Positions 52,507 through 61,208 of a stretch of 64,000 nucleotides of DNA are shown in pieces (the first letter of the stretch is position 1; the number at the start of each line of letters is the position of its first letter). Where the stretch lies: contig JAXLYR010000001.1 in the NCBI GenBank assembly GCA_046351325.1, forward strand, positions 1,704,241 to 1,768,240. Reading direction: 5' to 3'. Under the pieces are notes generated by a model. It was not told the DNA's origin. It worked only from the letters and a program-made list of their open reading frames with translations, and did not search any database. The position numbers and the translations under genes were made by a program. Origin of the DNA: Xiheicaenibacterium sp046351325. GTDB taxonomy: Bacteria; Myxococcota_A; Polyangia; Polyangiales; Polyangiaceae.

Positions 52507-53240
52507 CCGTGCTGGGTGCGCTGCTCCTGAGTGGTTGTGGAGCCCGCGACGATCTCGCGACTGGCGGCGCCGGGGGCCAGACCAACTCTGGAACCCAAGG
52601 CGGCAGCGCCTCGTGCGAGGCGGACGGAATCCGCATGTGTGGCGCGAACGACTGCCCGCCTATCGGCTTCGACGAATGCCCGGGGATTGGGTGCACGCCG
52701 ACGGGTGACCGCACCTCACTCGAGCCGCTCGACGTCGGGGTGTGCTGGCCAGACATCCCCGAGTGGGTCAATCACCCCTGCTTCGCATGCGAGGCAGATG
52801 AGGTCTGCGTTCACGATACATTGGGCGGTCTGTTCTGCGCGCCATTCGAGCTCTGTAGTGCCCTTTGGGACAGCGGCGCCACGACGGCTTGCCGCTACGC
52901 GGACAAGTCGCCGTTCGTCAACGAGCCATGGGCGCAATCACCCTATTGTCCTCACAGTGAGCTCGGCACGCTATGCGGTGGGACCTGTCCACCGTGCGTC
53001 GGGGACGATCCGTGTGTCGGGCGCAGCGCTGAACAGCCCTTTGGCGTCTGTGTGAGTCAGCTGACGTACGCCGAGTGCTCGGCGACGAATCCCGGAGCGT
53101 GCCTGGCCTCTCAGCTCTGCGCTGTCTTTGCGGTCGACCCAGACAGTCAGCCCGTGGCCGATCGCTTCGGCTTGTGCTTACACATCGAGAACTGCCGCGT
53201 AGCCGAGGCCGCCGGCCTTGTGCACTGTCTCGGGGGGTGA
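52488..53240 (+). CDS. Cys-rich lipoprotein, paralogue 2
   Basis: 250 residues from GTG 52488, which overlaps the upstream gene by 19 bases and gives the signal MLRQSLTVLGALLLSGC with a lipobox. A Gly/Ala/Thr linker leads to a Cys-rich domain related to paralogue 1 (FVNHPC-x-x-C block, FGVCVSQLTYAECSATNPG, FAVDPDSQPVADRFGLCL). A tandem duplication is inferred. Its position immediately before the type III operon is probably incidental. Confidence 0.68.
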   Translation: MLRQSLTVLGALLLSGCGARDDLATGGAGGQTNSGTQGGSASCEADGIRMCGANDCPPIGFDECPGIGCTPTGDRTSLEPLDVGVCWPDIPEWVNHPCFACEADEVCVHDTLGGLFCAPFELCSALWDSGATTACRYADKSPFVNEPWAQSPYCPHSELGTLCGGTCPPCVGDDPCVGRSAEQPFGVCVSQLTYAECSATNPGACLASQLCAVFAVDPDSQPVADRFGLCLHIENCRVAEAAGLVHCLGG

Positions 53241-53368
53241 GCGCCGACAAGCCGTGGGTTCTTTGCAAGCACTACAAGCACGTCAGCTAACTTGGGCGCA
53301 CACCGTCGGTCCTGACGCCCAACCCGCGCACACGTGACAACCGCGTCAGCTTCACACGGAGCTCGACG

Positions 53369-53381
53369 CGACGAGTCGTCG
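53369..53381. promoter_or_regulatory. Dyad upstream of cas10
   Basis: CGACGA-G-TCGTCG is a 13-bp perfect dyad, 86 bases before the cas10 ATG. A TTGACG box follows at 53386-53391, but no good -10 is seen. The remainder of the 226-bp gap (53241-53466) shows no gene, repeat or array. An operator is possible. Confidence 0.25.
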
Positions 53382-53466
53382 AGCGTTGACGCGCGTCGGA
53401 CGAGAGGTGTTCATACGCGAGTGAGAGTGCCTGCGTCAGCCACTTCAAGGCTAACGGGGATAACGC

Positions 53467-55059
53467 ATGAGCGAGGTCACCATGGTCCAGCGAGTCCACA
53501 TCGAGTTGTCGCGCGTACAGACGTGGCTCTTCGCCGTGCCACGCTTGCGAGCGATGGTCGGTGCCAACGCACTGCTCGGAGAGACCTTGCGTGTTGAACT
53601 GCCCAATCTCGCGCGAGAAGCGGGGCGCGGCTGGATGCTCGCCGCGAGCAGTCATTCTTACCCAGCGGCTTTTCCGGACGATCCGCTGAAAGATCATGAT
53701 GACCCCGCCGCTGACGCAAAGGTAGGCATTCTCGCCCGTGACGGAGGCCACTTCGAGGCTGAGTTCACGAGTGGTGCGGAGGCGTTCTCGGAAGCAGCCG
53801 GGCGGCTTTTAGGCACCAGCCTGCCGGGACTCCGCTTTCGCGTCTCTATCGATGGCGAGCCGCGCAGCAGCAACCAGGCTCATCTCTCAACCGAGCTACC
53901 AGTACTCGCTCCCTGCGAGTGGACTGGGCGCGGGCTTGCGTCGGCCGTGGTGACGCGGGGCAACCCGAATGACCCCGACCACGAGGAGCACGCCGTATCG
54001 CTCGACGTTCTTGCTCGCGAGACTGCTGGCGAGCGCGCAGCGACGGGCAACGCCCGCGATCTCGCGAGCCTACTCAGCGCGAAGACAAGACTCCAGAAGC
54101 TCGAGCGCGCGCTCGAGCTAAAGGAATTGGTGGGCAACGGCTACCTCGGGCTCATCCACGCCGACGGCAACGGGGTTGGGAGCGCTCTCGAGAAGAGTGC
54201 ATCGGAGAGCCGACGAGCAGAGTTCTTCCAGCAGAACCGCGTCCTCCTGCGCCGTGCGGTGCGCCGGGCCATTGATGACGTCTGCAATCGGGACGAGCCG
54301 CGACGGAATGAAGAGAGGGAGAAGGCCGAGAAGGCTGGGAAGACACCCAAGGTCTTCGCTCCCCTGGTTCCGCTGATGCTCGGTGGCGACGACCTCCTTC
54401 TGGTGACCCGTGCGGAGATCGCGTTGCCGTTGGTGGTCACGCTCTGCAAGGAGCTCGAGGCGCTCCAAAGAAGCAGCACCGAATTCAAACTGACCCTGGG
54501 AGTTGGAGTGGTCATCGCGCAGCACACCATCCCCATCCACCGACTGCACGAGGTCGCCGAGCAGCTCGCCACCTCCGCAAAGCGCCGCTTCCGTGGCTTC
54601 AAGGACGAAAAGGAGAAGCGCTCCGTCGTCGACTGGGCCGTGGTCACCAGTTCGTGGGTGGACGACCCTGAAGAGGCTCGCCGGCGCGACTGGCTGCGCG
54701 GGAGCGGCAACGAACTGCGTGTGCTCTCGCAGCGGCCCGTCGATGTCCTGGGGCACCGACTCGACTCGCTCGAAGGACTCCTGCGCGGGGCCCAGCAGCT
54801 CGCGCACGCCCCACGCTCGCAGCTTCGCTATCTAGTCGACCAACTCTCGCGAGGTCGCACGCTCTCGGAGCTCGCGTTCGCCGAGCTCTCGCAGGCGGCG
54901 AAGGGGCCGCTCGCCGAAGCAGGCGTGAAGGAGCCGTGGCGACGCGTGGGCAACGGGTGGATCACCGCGCTGCTCGATCTCGTCGAGATCTGCGAGATCG
55001 TGCGGCTCGGCCAATACGCAGAGCGGGTCGACACCGCAGAGGAGGCCGCCCGTGGCTGA
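53467..55059 (+). CDS. cas10: Cas10-like protein, HD-less, with GGDD palm motif
   Basis: 530 residues, short for Cas10. It starts directly at the first palm domain (RVHIELSRVQTWLFAVPRLRAMVGANALLG), without the usual N-terminal HD nuclease. HADGNGVGSAL near 228 and LGGDDLLLV with GGDD at 306-309 complete the polymerase/cyclase core. A helical C-terminal domain (from about 400) follows. By family, it would make cyclic oligoadenylates when the complex binds target RNA. GGGGAT precedes the ATG. The next gene overlaps by eight bases. The DNase activity of Cas10 HD domains should be absent. Confidence 0.88.
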   Translation: MSEVTMVQRVHIELSRVQTWLFAVPRLRAMVGANALLGETLRVELPNLAREAGRGWMLAASSHSYPAAFPDDPLKDHDDPAADAKVGILARDGGHFEAEFTSGAEAFSEAAGRLLGTSLPGLRFRVSIDGEPRSSNQAHLSTELPVLAPCEWTGRGLASAVVTRGNPNDPDHEEHAVSLDVLARETAGERAATGNARDLASLLSAKTRLQKLERALELKELVGNGYLGLIHADGNGVGSALEKSASESRRAEFFQQNRVLLRRAVRRAIDDVCNRDEPRRNEEREKAEKAGKTPKVFAPLVPLMLGGDDLLLVTRAEIALPLVVTLCKELEALQRSSTEFKLTLGVGVVIAQHTIPIHRLHEVAEQLATSAKRRFRGFKDEKEKRSVVDWAVVTSSWVDDPEEARRRDWLRGSGNELRVLSQRPVDVLGHRLDSLEGLLRGAQQLAHAPRSQLRYLVDQLSRGRTLSELAFAELSQAAKGPLAEAGVKEPWRRVGNGWITALLDLVEICEIVRLGQYAERVDTAEEAARG

Positions 55060-57016
55060 GAAGTGGGTTCGTCAGACGATCACCGCTGAGCTCCTATCGG
55101 ACGCTCACCTCGGGTCAGGCTCGGGTGGTGGGGGCATCGATGCGCTCGTGGCGCGCGATCGACGCGGCCGTCCCGTCATATGGTCTTCGCACATCGAGGG
55201 TGTCCTGCGCGACGCTGCGCGAAGGCTGCGTGGCGACGGAGAGGCTGGGAACTTCTTCGGTCGTACTGGTGGCGAGCAGCAGCGCGCACTCTTTACCTCG
55301 CTCTACGCGAAGGGCGACCCCGAGAGCCACATCTGGCGCTCGACCGCACGCGAGTCCTTCGACAACCGCGCGCCCAAAGACGACACGCTGCGGGTCATCG
55401 AGTACGTGCCCAAGGGAACGCTGCTCGTCGGCGAGGTCGAGTTGCCCGCGAGCCAGCTCGCCACACTGAAGAGGCTCATACAGGAGGTCGACGCGCTTGG
55501 CGGTGGTCGCTCCACCGGCGCGGGGCGGGTGAAGCTCTCGCTGTCCGAGGTGGCGAGCACGACGCGGAAGTCGGGAACGGCGACGGGTCGCCTCGTGCTG
55601 CTGCTCAAGAACCGCGATCCGCTCTGCATCACCGCGACGGCGACGCCCGACAACCTGATCCCGAGCCTCGCCTTCGTGCCAGGCCGCGCGCTGCTCGGTG
55701 CGGTCGCTGCATGGCTCATCGCCGAGGGCGACCGCGAGACAGCCTCGTTGCTGACCTCGGGGAAGGTCTCGGTGGGCGACGCGTTGCCGCTGCCGCCACT
55801 TGAGCGCCTACCGAAGCTCGATGGCGTGGAAGTAGCGCCCGCCCCGCTCTCTCTCCAGAGTGCGAAGCCGACGGCGGTGGTTGGCGAGGTGCCCTGGTGG
55901 GCACAGCCGACCACGACGACGAAGCGGCTGGATGCTTGGGGCACGAAGGAGAAGCTCAAGCGTCCCGAGGACGACCTCTTCGTGTACCGCGAGGGCGCGA
56001 ACTCGGGGTGGACCACGTTCCGCCCGGCGCGCCGGGTTCGGCTGCGCAATGGCAGGCCCGATCCCAAGCAGGCCGACGCCTCGCTCTTCGCGATCGAGCA
56101 GATCGTGGAGAACACGCACTTCCTCGCTGAGCTTCACGGCTCTGCCGACGACCTACGGAGGCTCGCGGAGAAGCTCGGGCCCGTGCTCGGAGGTCAACGC
56201 TGGCTACGCGTGGGGCGTGCTGGAGCGCCCGTCGAGGTGGCGCAGTTCGCATGGTCTCGCGAGGCGATTGCTACGTGGACCGAGACCAAGGCACTGCTCA
56301 CGCTAACGTCGGATCTCCTCGTTCGGGATGGTCTCCTCCGCTGGCAGACGCAGCTCGATGAGCAGACGTTTCGCGACCTCGTCGGCATTCCAGACATCGC
56401 GATTGCGAGGACGGAGCGCGGCAGTCTGAAGGCCCTGCAAGATGCGGTGATGGTCCACGGCTTCAACGGCACCTCCCGACTCTGGCGCATGCCTGCAGCC
56501 GCCGTTCGCCGTGGTTCGGTCTTCGAGGTCTCGGGCGCGGGCGTTGCGAAGCTCGCGGAGCGCGCTGCCAAGTGCCGGTGGCTTGGCGAGCGCACGCACG
56601 AGGGCTTCGGGCGCTTCCGTCTTGATTCCACCCTCCCCGGAGTGACGAGCGAAGACGGGGAGAGCAGCGCTGCCGCTGGGTCCAAAGACGTCTCGGAAGA
56701 AGCCGTCGCCGCGGCGACGCAGCAATGGTTCAACGCGCACAGGTCGCTGGCGAGGCCCGGTGGCAGCAATGAGCGCAAGCCAAGCCTGTCGCAATGGTTC
56801 GACCTCGTTGGTGAGCTGGAGGCGACTGGCCCGAGCGCGCTCAAGAGCCGTCTCGACCCTAAGACAGCGGGTGGCAAGAGCTGGAAAGACAAGGACGCGA
56901 AGGCGATCCTCGAGAAGCTGAACGACAAACAACTGCAGGCGAAGACGCGCGCTCTGCACGCGCGACTCTTCGTGCGCTGGCTGCGCGCTGAGATGGGCGA
57001 GAGGGGGGCACAATGA
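55052..57016 (+). CDS. Cas7 (Csm3-like)-Csx10 (Cas5-like) fusion RAMP protein
   Basis: 654 residues from GTG 55052 (GGAGG six bases upstream). The N-terminal Cas7-like domain (1-170) has HLGSGSGGGGIDALVARDRRGRP, with Asp30 in the place of the Csm3 catalytic Asp, and a Gly-rich GGGRSTGAGRV loop. A Csx10/Cas5-like region follows (about 175-545): NRDPLCITATATPDNLIPSL, FVPGRALLGAVAAWL and LGERTHEGFGRFRL. The last about 105 residues are charged and helical and could be a fused small subunit. It is a probable structural and crRNA-binding subunit of the type III complex. The fusion points are estimates. Confidence 0.78.
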   Translation: MAEKWVRQTITAELLSDAHLGSGSGGGGIDALVARDRRGRPVIWSSHIEGVLRDAARRLRGDGEAGNFFGRTGGEQQRALFTSLYAKGDPESHIWRSTARESFDNRAPKDDTLRVIEYVPKGTLLVGEVELPASQLATLKRLIQEVDALGGGRSTGAGRVKLSLSEVASTTRKSGTATGRLVLLLKNRDPLCITATATPDNLIPSLAFVPGRALLGAVAAWLIAEGDRETASLLTSGKVSVGDALPLPPLERLPKLDGVEVAPAPLSLQSAKPTAVVGEVPWWAQPTTTTKRLDAWGTKEKLKRPEDDLFVYREGANSGWTTFRPARRVRLRNGRPDPKQADASLFAIEQIVENTHFLAELHGSADDLRRLAEKLGPVLGGQRWLRVGRAGAPVEVAQFAWSREAIATWTETKALLTLTSDLLVRDGLLRWQTQLDEQTFRDLVGIPDIAIARTERGSLKALQDAVMVHGFNGTSRLWRMPAAAVRRGSVFEVSGAGVAKLAERAAKCRWLGERTHEGFGRFRLDSTLPGVTSEDGESSAAAGSKDVSEEAVAAATQQWFNAHRSLARPGGSNERKPSLSQWFDLVGELEATGPSALKSRLDPKTAGGKSWKDKDAKAILEKLNDKQLQAKTRALHARLFVRWLRAEMGERGAQ

Positions 57017-58899
57017 CCAAGCTCACGCTGTTCACGGCCACCCTGGTGCAGGACTCGGCGCTCTCGGTGTCAGGCCTCGATCGCGAGACCAGCGTTGACC
57101 AGCCCTTCGCGCTTGTCGATGGCGAGCCGACGCTCGTTGGGCGCGGCCTCAAGGGTGCAGTGGTTGCGATGGCTAAACGTTTCTTCGACCCGCTCCCTCG
57201 CGCAGTCTCTGACGACATCAACCAAGGGGCTCTACGCCGCTCTAGCTGGGAGTTCGCCGATGCAGTCGCGACTGGCATTCCACGAGTTCGAGCAGGTGTT
57301 GGTATTCGTCACAAGACCGGAGCGCGCGCAGGCGGCGTGCTCTACAACCGCGAGGTCATCCCCGCAGGCACGACGTGGCAGCTCAGCTTCCGCGTCGATC
57401 GATCGTATGCGCTCGACGATGCCGAGTTCACCGAGGCTGAAGGGATCCTTGGCTACGTGCTCGCCGAGCACTGGGCCAAGGGCCGCTGTTGGCTCGGTGG
57501 CGGCGCCGCACGCGGCCTTGGTTGGTGTCACCTAACTGCGCTGAAGTCGTATCGCTTCGACGAGGGTTCGTATGAAGTCTGGGTGAAGTCGGGTCGCACG
57601 ACCTTGCCCGCAGCGCTTGGGGCGATTCCCGTTGTCACACCGACGCGCTCGTGGTGCTTCCGCACGCTCGACGTGAAGGTCTCGTTCGGTGAGTACAAAC
57701 CCGATCCCAGCGAAGCTGCTTGGGGCCTCGACATGCTCGCCGTTGGTCCGCACGACGCCGAGCGCGGGGCGCAGCCTACTGGTGATGGCCTATGGGCCAG
57801 ACCTGCGTGGGCCACGAACGCGCCGACACCCCAAGCACTGACCACCGATCGATCGCTGCTCATGGACCGTGATCGTCCAATGCTCCCCGGTGCGAGTGTG
57901 CGCGGCCCGCTTCGCCATGCGTATTCGCGTCTGGAGCGCGCTGCAGGGCACGACATCGAGGACCCGCACACTGTGCAGGGAAAAGTCGACGAAGACGACC
58001 CGGCTGGAAAGGTGTTCGGGACCGTCAGCCAGAGCAGCCGAGTCCTTATCCGCGACGCGCGCGCCGAGGGCGAATGGGCGGCCGCGAAGCTGCACATGCA
58101 TGCGGAGGACGAGTTCTCTGCAGGCTCCTTCGGCAGCGCGAAGCGCGACGCGGTGCGCGTTCTCAAAGGCACGTTCCCTGTCCGTATCGTCGTCGACGGC
58201 GCGACGAGTGAAGAGGTCGAGCCGCTCGTGAAGCTGGTCGACCGTCAGGTCGCGCTCGGCGCGCTCGGGCATCTCTTGGTCGGCGGCCACAAGACACGCG
58301 GCGCGGGCGCGGGGCACTGGGAGGCGAAGCCGTGGGCAGTGGACGATGTGACCAAAGTTCGAGACTGGACGGCGCCGAAGGAGGCCGCGGAGCGGACGAT
58401 GAACCGCACACCTCCGAGGCGCACCTTCGAACCCCGCCACGACGCCGACCGTTGGGTGCGCACAAGGACCGGGTCGGTAACCCAGCAACTCACGCTCGGC
58501 GTTGCTGCGAAAGAAGCGAAGGCCGCGCTCGGCGAGCCTCTGGTCGCGTGGTGGTGCGATCCGACGATCGACCTCAGCCTGAGTACGCCGCCCACGACCC
58601 TCGGACGTGAATGGCCTGTTGAAGACGACAAGCTCAACGTCGATGAGGTCGCCTTCTACGCTGAGCGCGCGGTGTGGAGAGCCGCACGCACGTCGAACGG
58701 CGCGCGGTTCGTCCTCATCGAAGAGGTCACGCCCAAGACAGATGGGTCGAAGATGACTCGCGTAATCCACACCCCCGCGCGCCTGCACGCCTTCCAGCGC
58801 TTCTCGGCGGCCAACACCGGCCAGAACAATGTGCTGCTGCGCGAGTGGCGCCTCGGCGACGAGATTCTCGGGTTCACCCTCACCATGGAGCAGCGCTGA
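57013..58899 (+). CDS. Double-Cas7 RAMP protein with extra C-terminal domain
   Basis: 628 residues. The first Cas7-like domain (1-200) has SVDQPFALVDGEPTLVGRGLKGA, with Asp29 as catalytic candidate, and a WLGGGAARGLGW Gly loop. The second (about 215-455) has MLPGASVRGPLRHAYSRLE, a KVFGTVSQSSRVLIRDA strand, a HMHAEDEFSAGSFGSAKRDAV finger and GHLLVGGHKTRGAGAGHW. The final about 140 residues (from near 490) match nothing I recognise. It starts in the upstream stop (ATGA) and ends in TGATG with the next gene. It likely forms backbone positions in a type III effector. Confidence 0.78.
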   Translation: MTKLTLFTATLVQDSALSVSGLDRETSVDQPFALVDGEPTLVGRGLKGAVVAMAKRFFDPLPRAVSDDINQGALRRSSWEFADAVATGIPRVRAGVGIRHKTGARAGGVLYNREVIPAGTTWQLSFRVDRSYALDDAEFTEAEGILGYVLAEHWAKGRCWLGGGAARGLGWCHLTALKSYRFDEGSYEVWVKSGRTTLPAALGAIPVVTPTRSWCFRTLDVKVSFGEYKPDPSEAAWGLDMLAVGPHDAERGAQPTGDGLWARPAWATNAPTPQALTTDRSLLMDRDRPMLPGASVRGPLRHAYSRLERAAGHDIEDPHTVQGKVDEDDPAGKVFGTVSQSSRVLIRDARAEGEWAAAKLHMHAEDEFSAGSFGSAKRDAVRVLKGTFPVRIVVDGATSEEVEPLVKLVDRQVALGALGHLLVGGHKTRGAGAGHWEAKPWAVDDVTKVRDWTAPKEAAERTMNRTPPRRTFEPRHDADRWVRTRTGSVTQQLTLGVAAKEAKAALGEPLVAWWCDPTIDLSLSTPPTTLGREWPVEDDKLNVDEVAFYAERAVWRAARTSNGARFVLIEEVTPKTDGSKMTRVIHTPARLHAFQRFSAANTGQNNVLLREWRLGDEILGFTLTMEQR

Positions 58900-61208
58900 T
58901 GCCTGGCAAACCCGATAGGCAGAGTCGCATCCGCGTTCGCACGCTCGACGGCACGTCGCGCGATCAGGGTGCGATCAACAAGCTCAGAAGCAACCAGTTC
59001 GGCATGCCGCACCTCGACATCGTTCCAACCAGCGTCGCCAGCGAGTTCGTCATCTGCGCGCCAAAGGACGCGCACATCGAGCAGGTGCGCGCAAAGCTTG
59101 GAGGAGCAGGCCTCGAAGAGGTGAATGGGGGCGACACGACCATCCAGCGGACGGAGTCGAAACCCGTGGAGCAGCAAGCCCAACGCGGCGGTTTTTTGCA
59201 GCACAGAGGGAGCCGTCAACAAGGCGATAGTGGGCAACAACGCCCGCAGCAGCGACGCCAAGAAGCCCCAGCAAACAAAGGTCAGTCGCTCCCCAATAAC
59301 CCCTACGGCTTTGTCGGACTCCCAAAGCAACTGACAACCTCGTCACCCGTCTGGCACGACGGCACGAGCAGCAAGGGACGTCTCTCCGGGGAAATTCGCT
59401 TCGAGCTCAAGACACTCACGCCGCTCCTCGTTGGCTGGGAGCGTGGCCTGGTGGGAGACAACGAGAGCGACTGGCCTGTTCCTGCCAACCTCGACGGCAC
59501 ACAGCTCGTCAACAAGAAGTCAGTGCTCTGCCCACTACGCGCCCCTTGGGGCAAACGCCCAGTCATCATCCCGGGAGACTCGCTCAAGGGTCTCTTGCGC
59601 CACGAGTTGGGAGCGCTCCTCGGCGCACCGATGGAACGTGTCGCCGAGCGATCATATTCGTATCGCCCGAACGCACTTTTCCCGAATCAGCCGAACCCGC
59701 GCCTCATCGCACGTATCGCTCGCGTGCCGACCGACGGGGTTGAGATGCAGGCCCTCGATGACAAGACGCTAATCCGCGTACCAACGAAGCTCGAGTTGCT
59801 GCCGACCAACCTCCGCTACGACAAGAGACGAGAGCAGAGCGCGAACTTCTACCGCTTCGACGATGGGAATGGGGCTGCCTATCGAGGTGGTCAGGGTGCT
59901 GGCGCGAAGCTCAACTCCAGGCGCGCTCTGCACAAGAAGCTCACCGCTAATCCTGGTCAACCGGACGAGAAGGCGACGCTCAGGCAGGAGGTGCAAGAGG
60001 GCTACCTCGCAACGGTTCGCCACCTCGTCGACCTCGTCTGCGGTCACTTCTCCGAGCGACACCCTGACGTTCCCAGCCGACAGGGAAAACCTGAATCCGT
60101 CGATGGTGAAGAAGCCCAGAAACGCATCCTGAAGGCTGCGAAGGAGGAGGTCTTCCAACCGGGCGACTTCGTCTGGGTCGAGTGGGACACCGAAAAGAAG
60201 TGCATCGTGTCGCTCGGCTGGCACTACTACTATCGTTGGGCCTACACCGATTCTGTCCGCAAGGACGCGGATGCGCCTGCGCTCGAGCGGCGTGGGCTCT
60301 TCCCACTCGACCTAGAGCGGGAGCGGGACGGAGACGCCCCAAAAGAGCTCTCGGCGATTCGACGGCTCCTTGGTTACACCAGCGACAACGAGGGAAGCGC
60401 GGGCATTGGCGAGAACGACCACGCACAGCTCATGGGTCGGCTCTTCGTCAACGCAGGGCTCGAGGTCGTGAGCGAGAACGACTCCGAAGAGCAGCGCTTC
60501 CTTGGTCCGACGTTCCTCAAAGAGCTCGGTATGCCGAGACCAAGCGCGGTCGAACACTACCTGAAGCAGCCGCACCACCCGCGGCCGAGGCCTTCGGATA
60601 GCGCCACGCTCATGACCTATGGAGACGCTGCTGGCTACGACTCACCCGGTGAGCTGGCGGGTCGCAAGTTTTACCTCGACCGCCCGAACGCCGTCGCCGA
60701 GGACCCCTGCGAAGCCAATAGGCGGAACGACCGCAGCACGCTCGCGCTGGAGGCGTCTAGGCCTGGCCGCAAGTTTCGGTTCACAGTTCGCTTCCGCGAT
60801 CTCGACGCTGCCGAGCTAGCGGCGATCGCCGTCGCGTTCAGCCCCGACCAGTTCAGAGGCCTGCTTGAAGGCACATATGCCGACGGTTACTGCTCAAAGC
60901 TCGGCTACGCGCGCCCGCTCGGCTGGGGCAGCGTGCGCATTGAGGCCAAGCAGCTCCTGCTGCTCGACGAAGCTGGTGAGGCGCCAACGCTGAAACCCGA
61001 GGCTGACCTTGCGGCCTGGGTCACGAAGAACCATCAGAAGACGGCTTCGCAAGCCGATTGGCTGGCCATCCATTGTCGCAACCACCCGGACGGTGCGGAC
61101 TACCCGCGCGCGAGAGACCGCGACGGCAACGAGAACATCTACACCTTCCACACGAACCTGCGCGCGGAGCACTCGCGCCACCGCCGCTACAAGAACAGGT
61201 CGCTATGA
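58899..61208 (+). CDS. TIGR03986-like RAMP protein with N-terminal extension
   Basis: 769 residues from ATG 58899 (TGATG). Residues 1-75 form a small alpha/beta domain, followed by a Gln/Arg-rich linker (85-130). The RAMP part begins with LPNNPYGFVGL and includes GRLSGEIRFELKTLTPLLVG, IIPGDSLKGLLRHELGALLG, and a Gly-rich LGYARPLGWGSVRI near 675, as in the TIGR03986 family of CRISPR RAMP proteins. Members occur in type III-D-like loci and may cap or extend the Cas7 filament. It is coupled to both neighbours. Confidence 0.78.
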   Translation: MPGKPDRQSRIRVRTLDGTSRDQGAINKLRSNQFGMPHLDIVPTSVASEFVICAPKDAHIEQVRAKLGGAGLEEVNGGDTTIQRTESKPVEQQAQRGGFLQHRGSRQQGDSGQQRPQQRRQEAPANKGQSLPNNPYGFVGLPKQLTTSSPVWHDGTSSKGRLSGEIRFELKTLTPLLVGWERGLVGDNESDWPVPANLDGTQLVNKKSVLCPLRAPWGKRPVIIPGDSLKGLLRHELGALLGAPMERVAERSYSYRPNALFPNQPNPRLIARIARVPTDGVEMQALDDKTLIRVPTKLELLPTNLRYDKRREQSANFYRFDDGNGAAYRGGQGAGAKLNSRRALHKKLTANPGQPDEKATLRQEVQEGYLATVRHLVDLVCGHFSERHPDVPSRQGKPESVDGEEAQKRILKAAKEEVFQPGDFVWVEWDTEKKCIVSLGWHYYYRWAYTDSVRKDADAPALERRGLFPLDLERERDGDAPKELSAIRRLLGYTSDNEGSAGIGENDHAQLMGRLFVNAGLEVVSENDSEEQRFLGPTFLKELGMPRPSAVEHYLKQPHHPRPRPSDSATLMTYGDAAGYDSPGELAGRKFYLDRPNAVAEDPCEANRRNDRSTLALEASRPGRKFRFTVRFRDLDAAELAAIAVAFSPDQFRGLLEGTYADGYCSKLGYARPLGWGSVRIEAKQLLLLDEAGEAPTLKPEADLAAWVTKNHQKTASQADWLAIHCRNHPDGADYPRARDRDGNENIYTFHTNLRAEHSRHRRYKNRSL

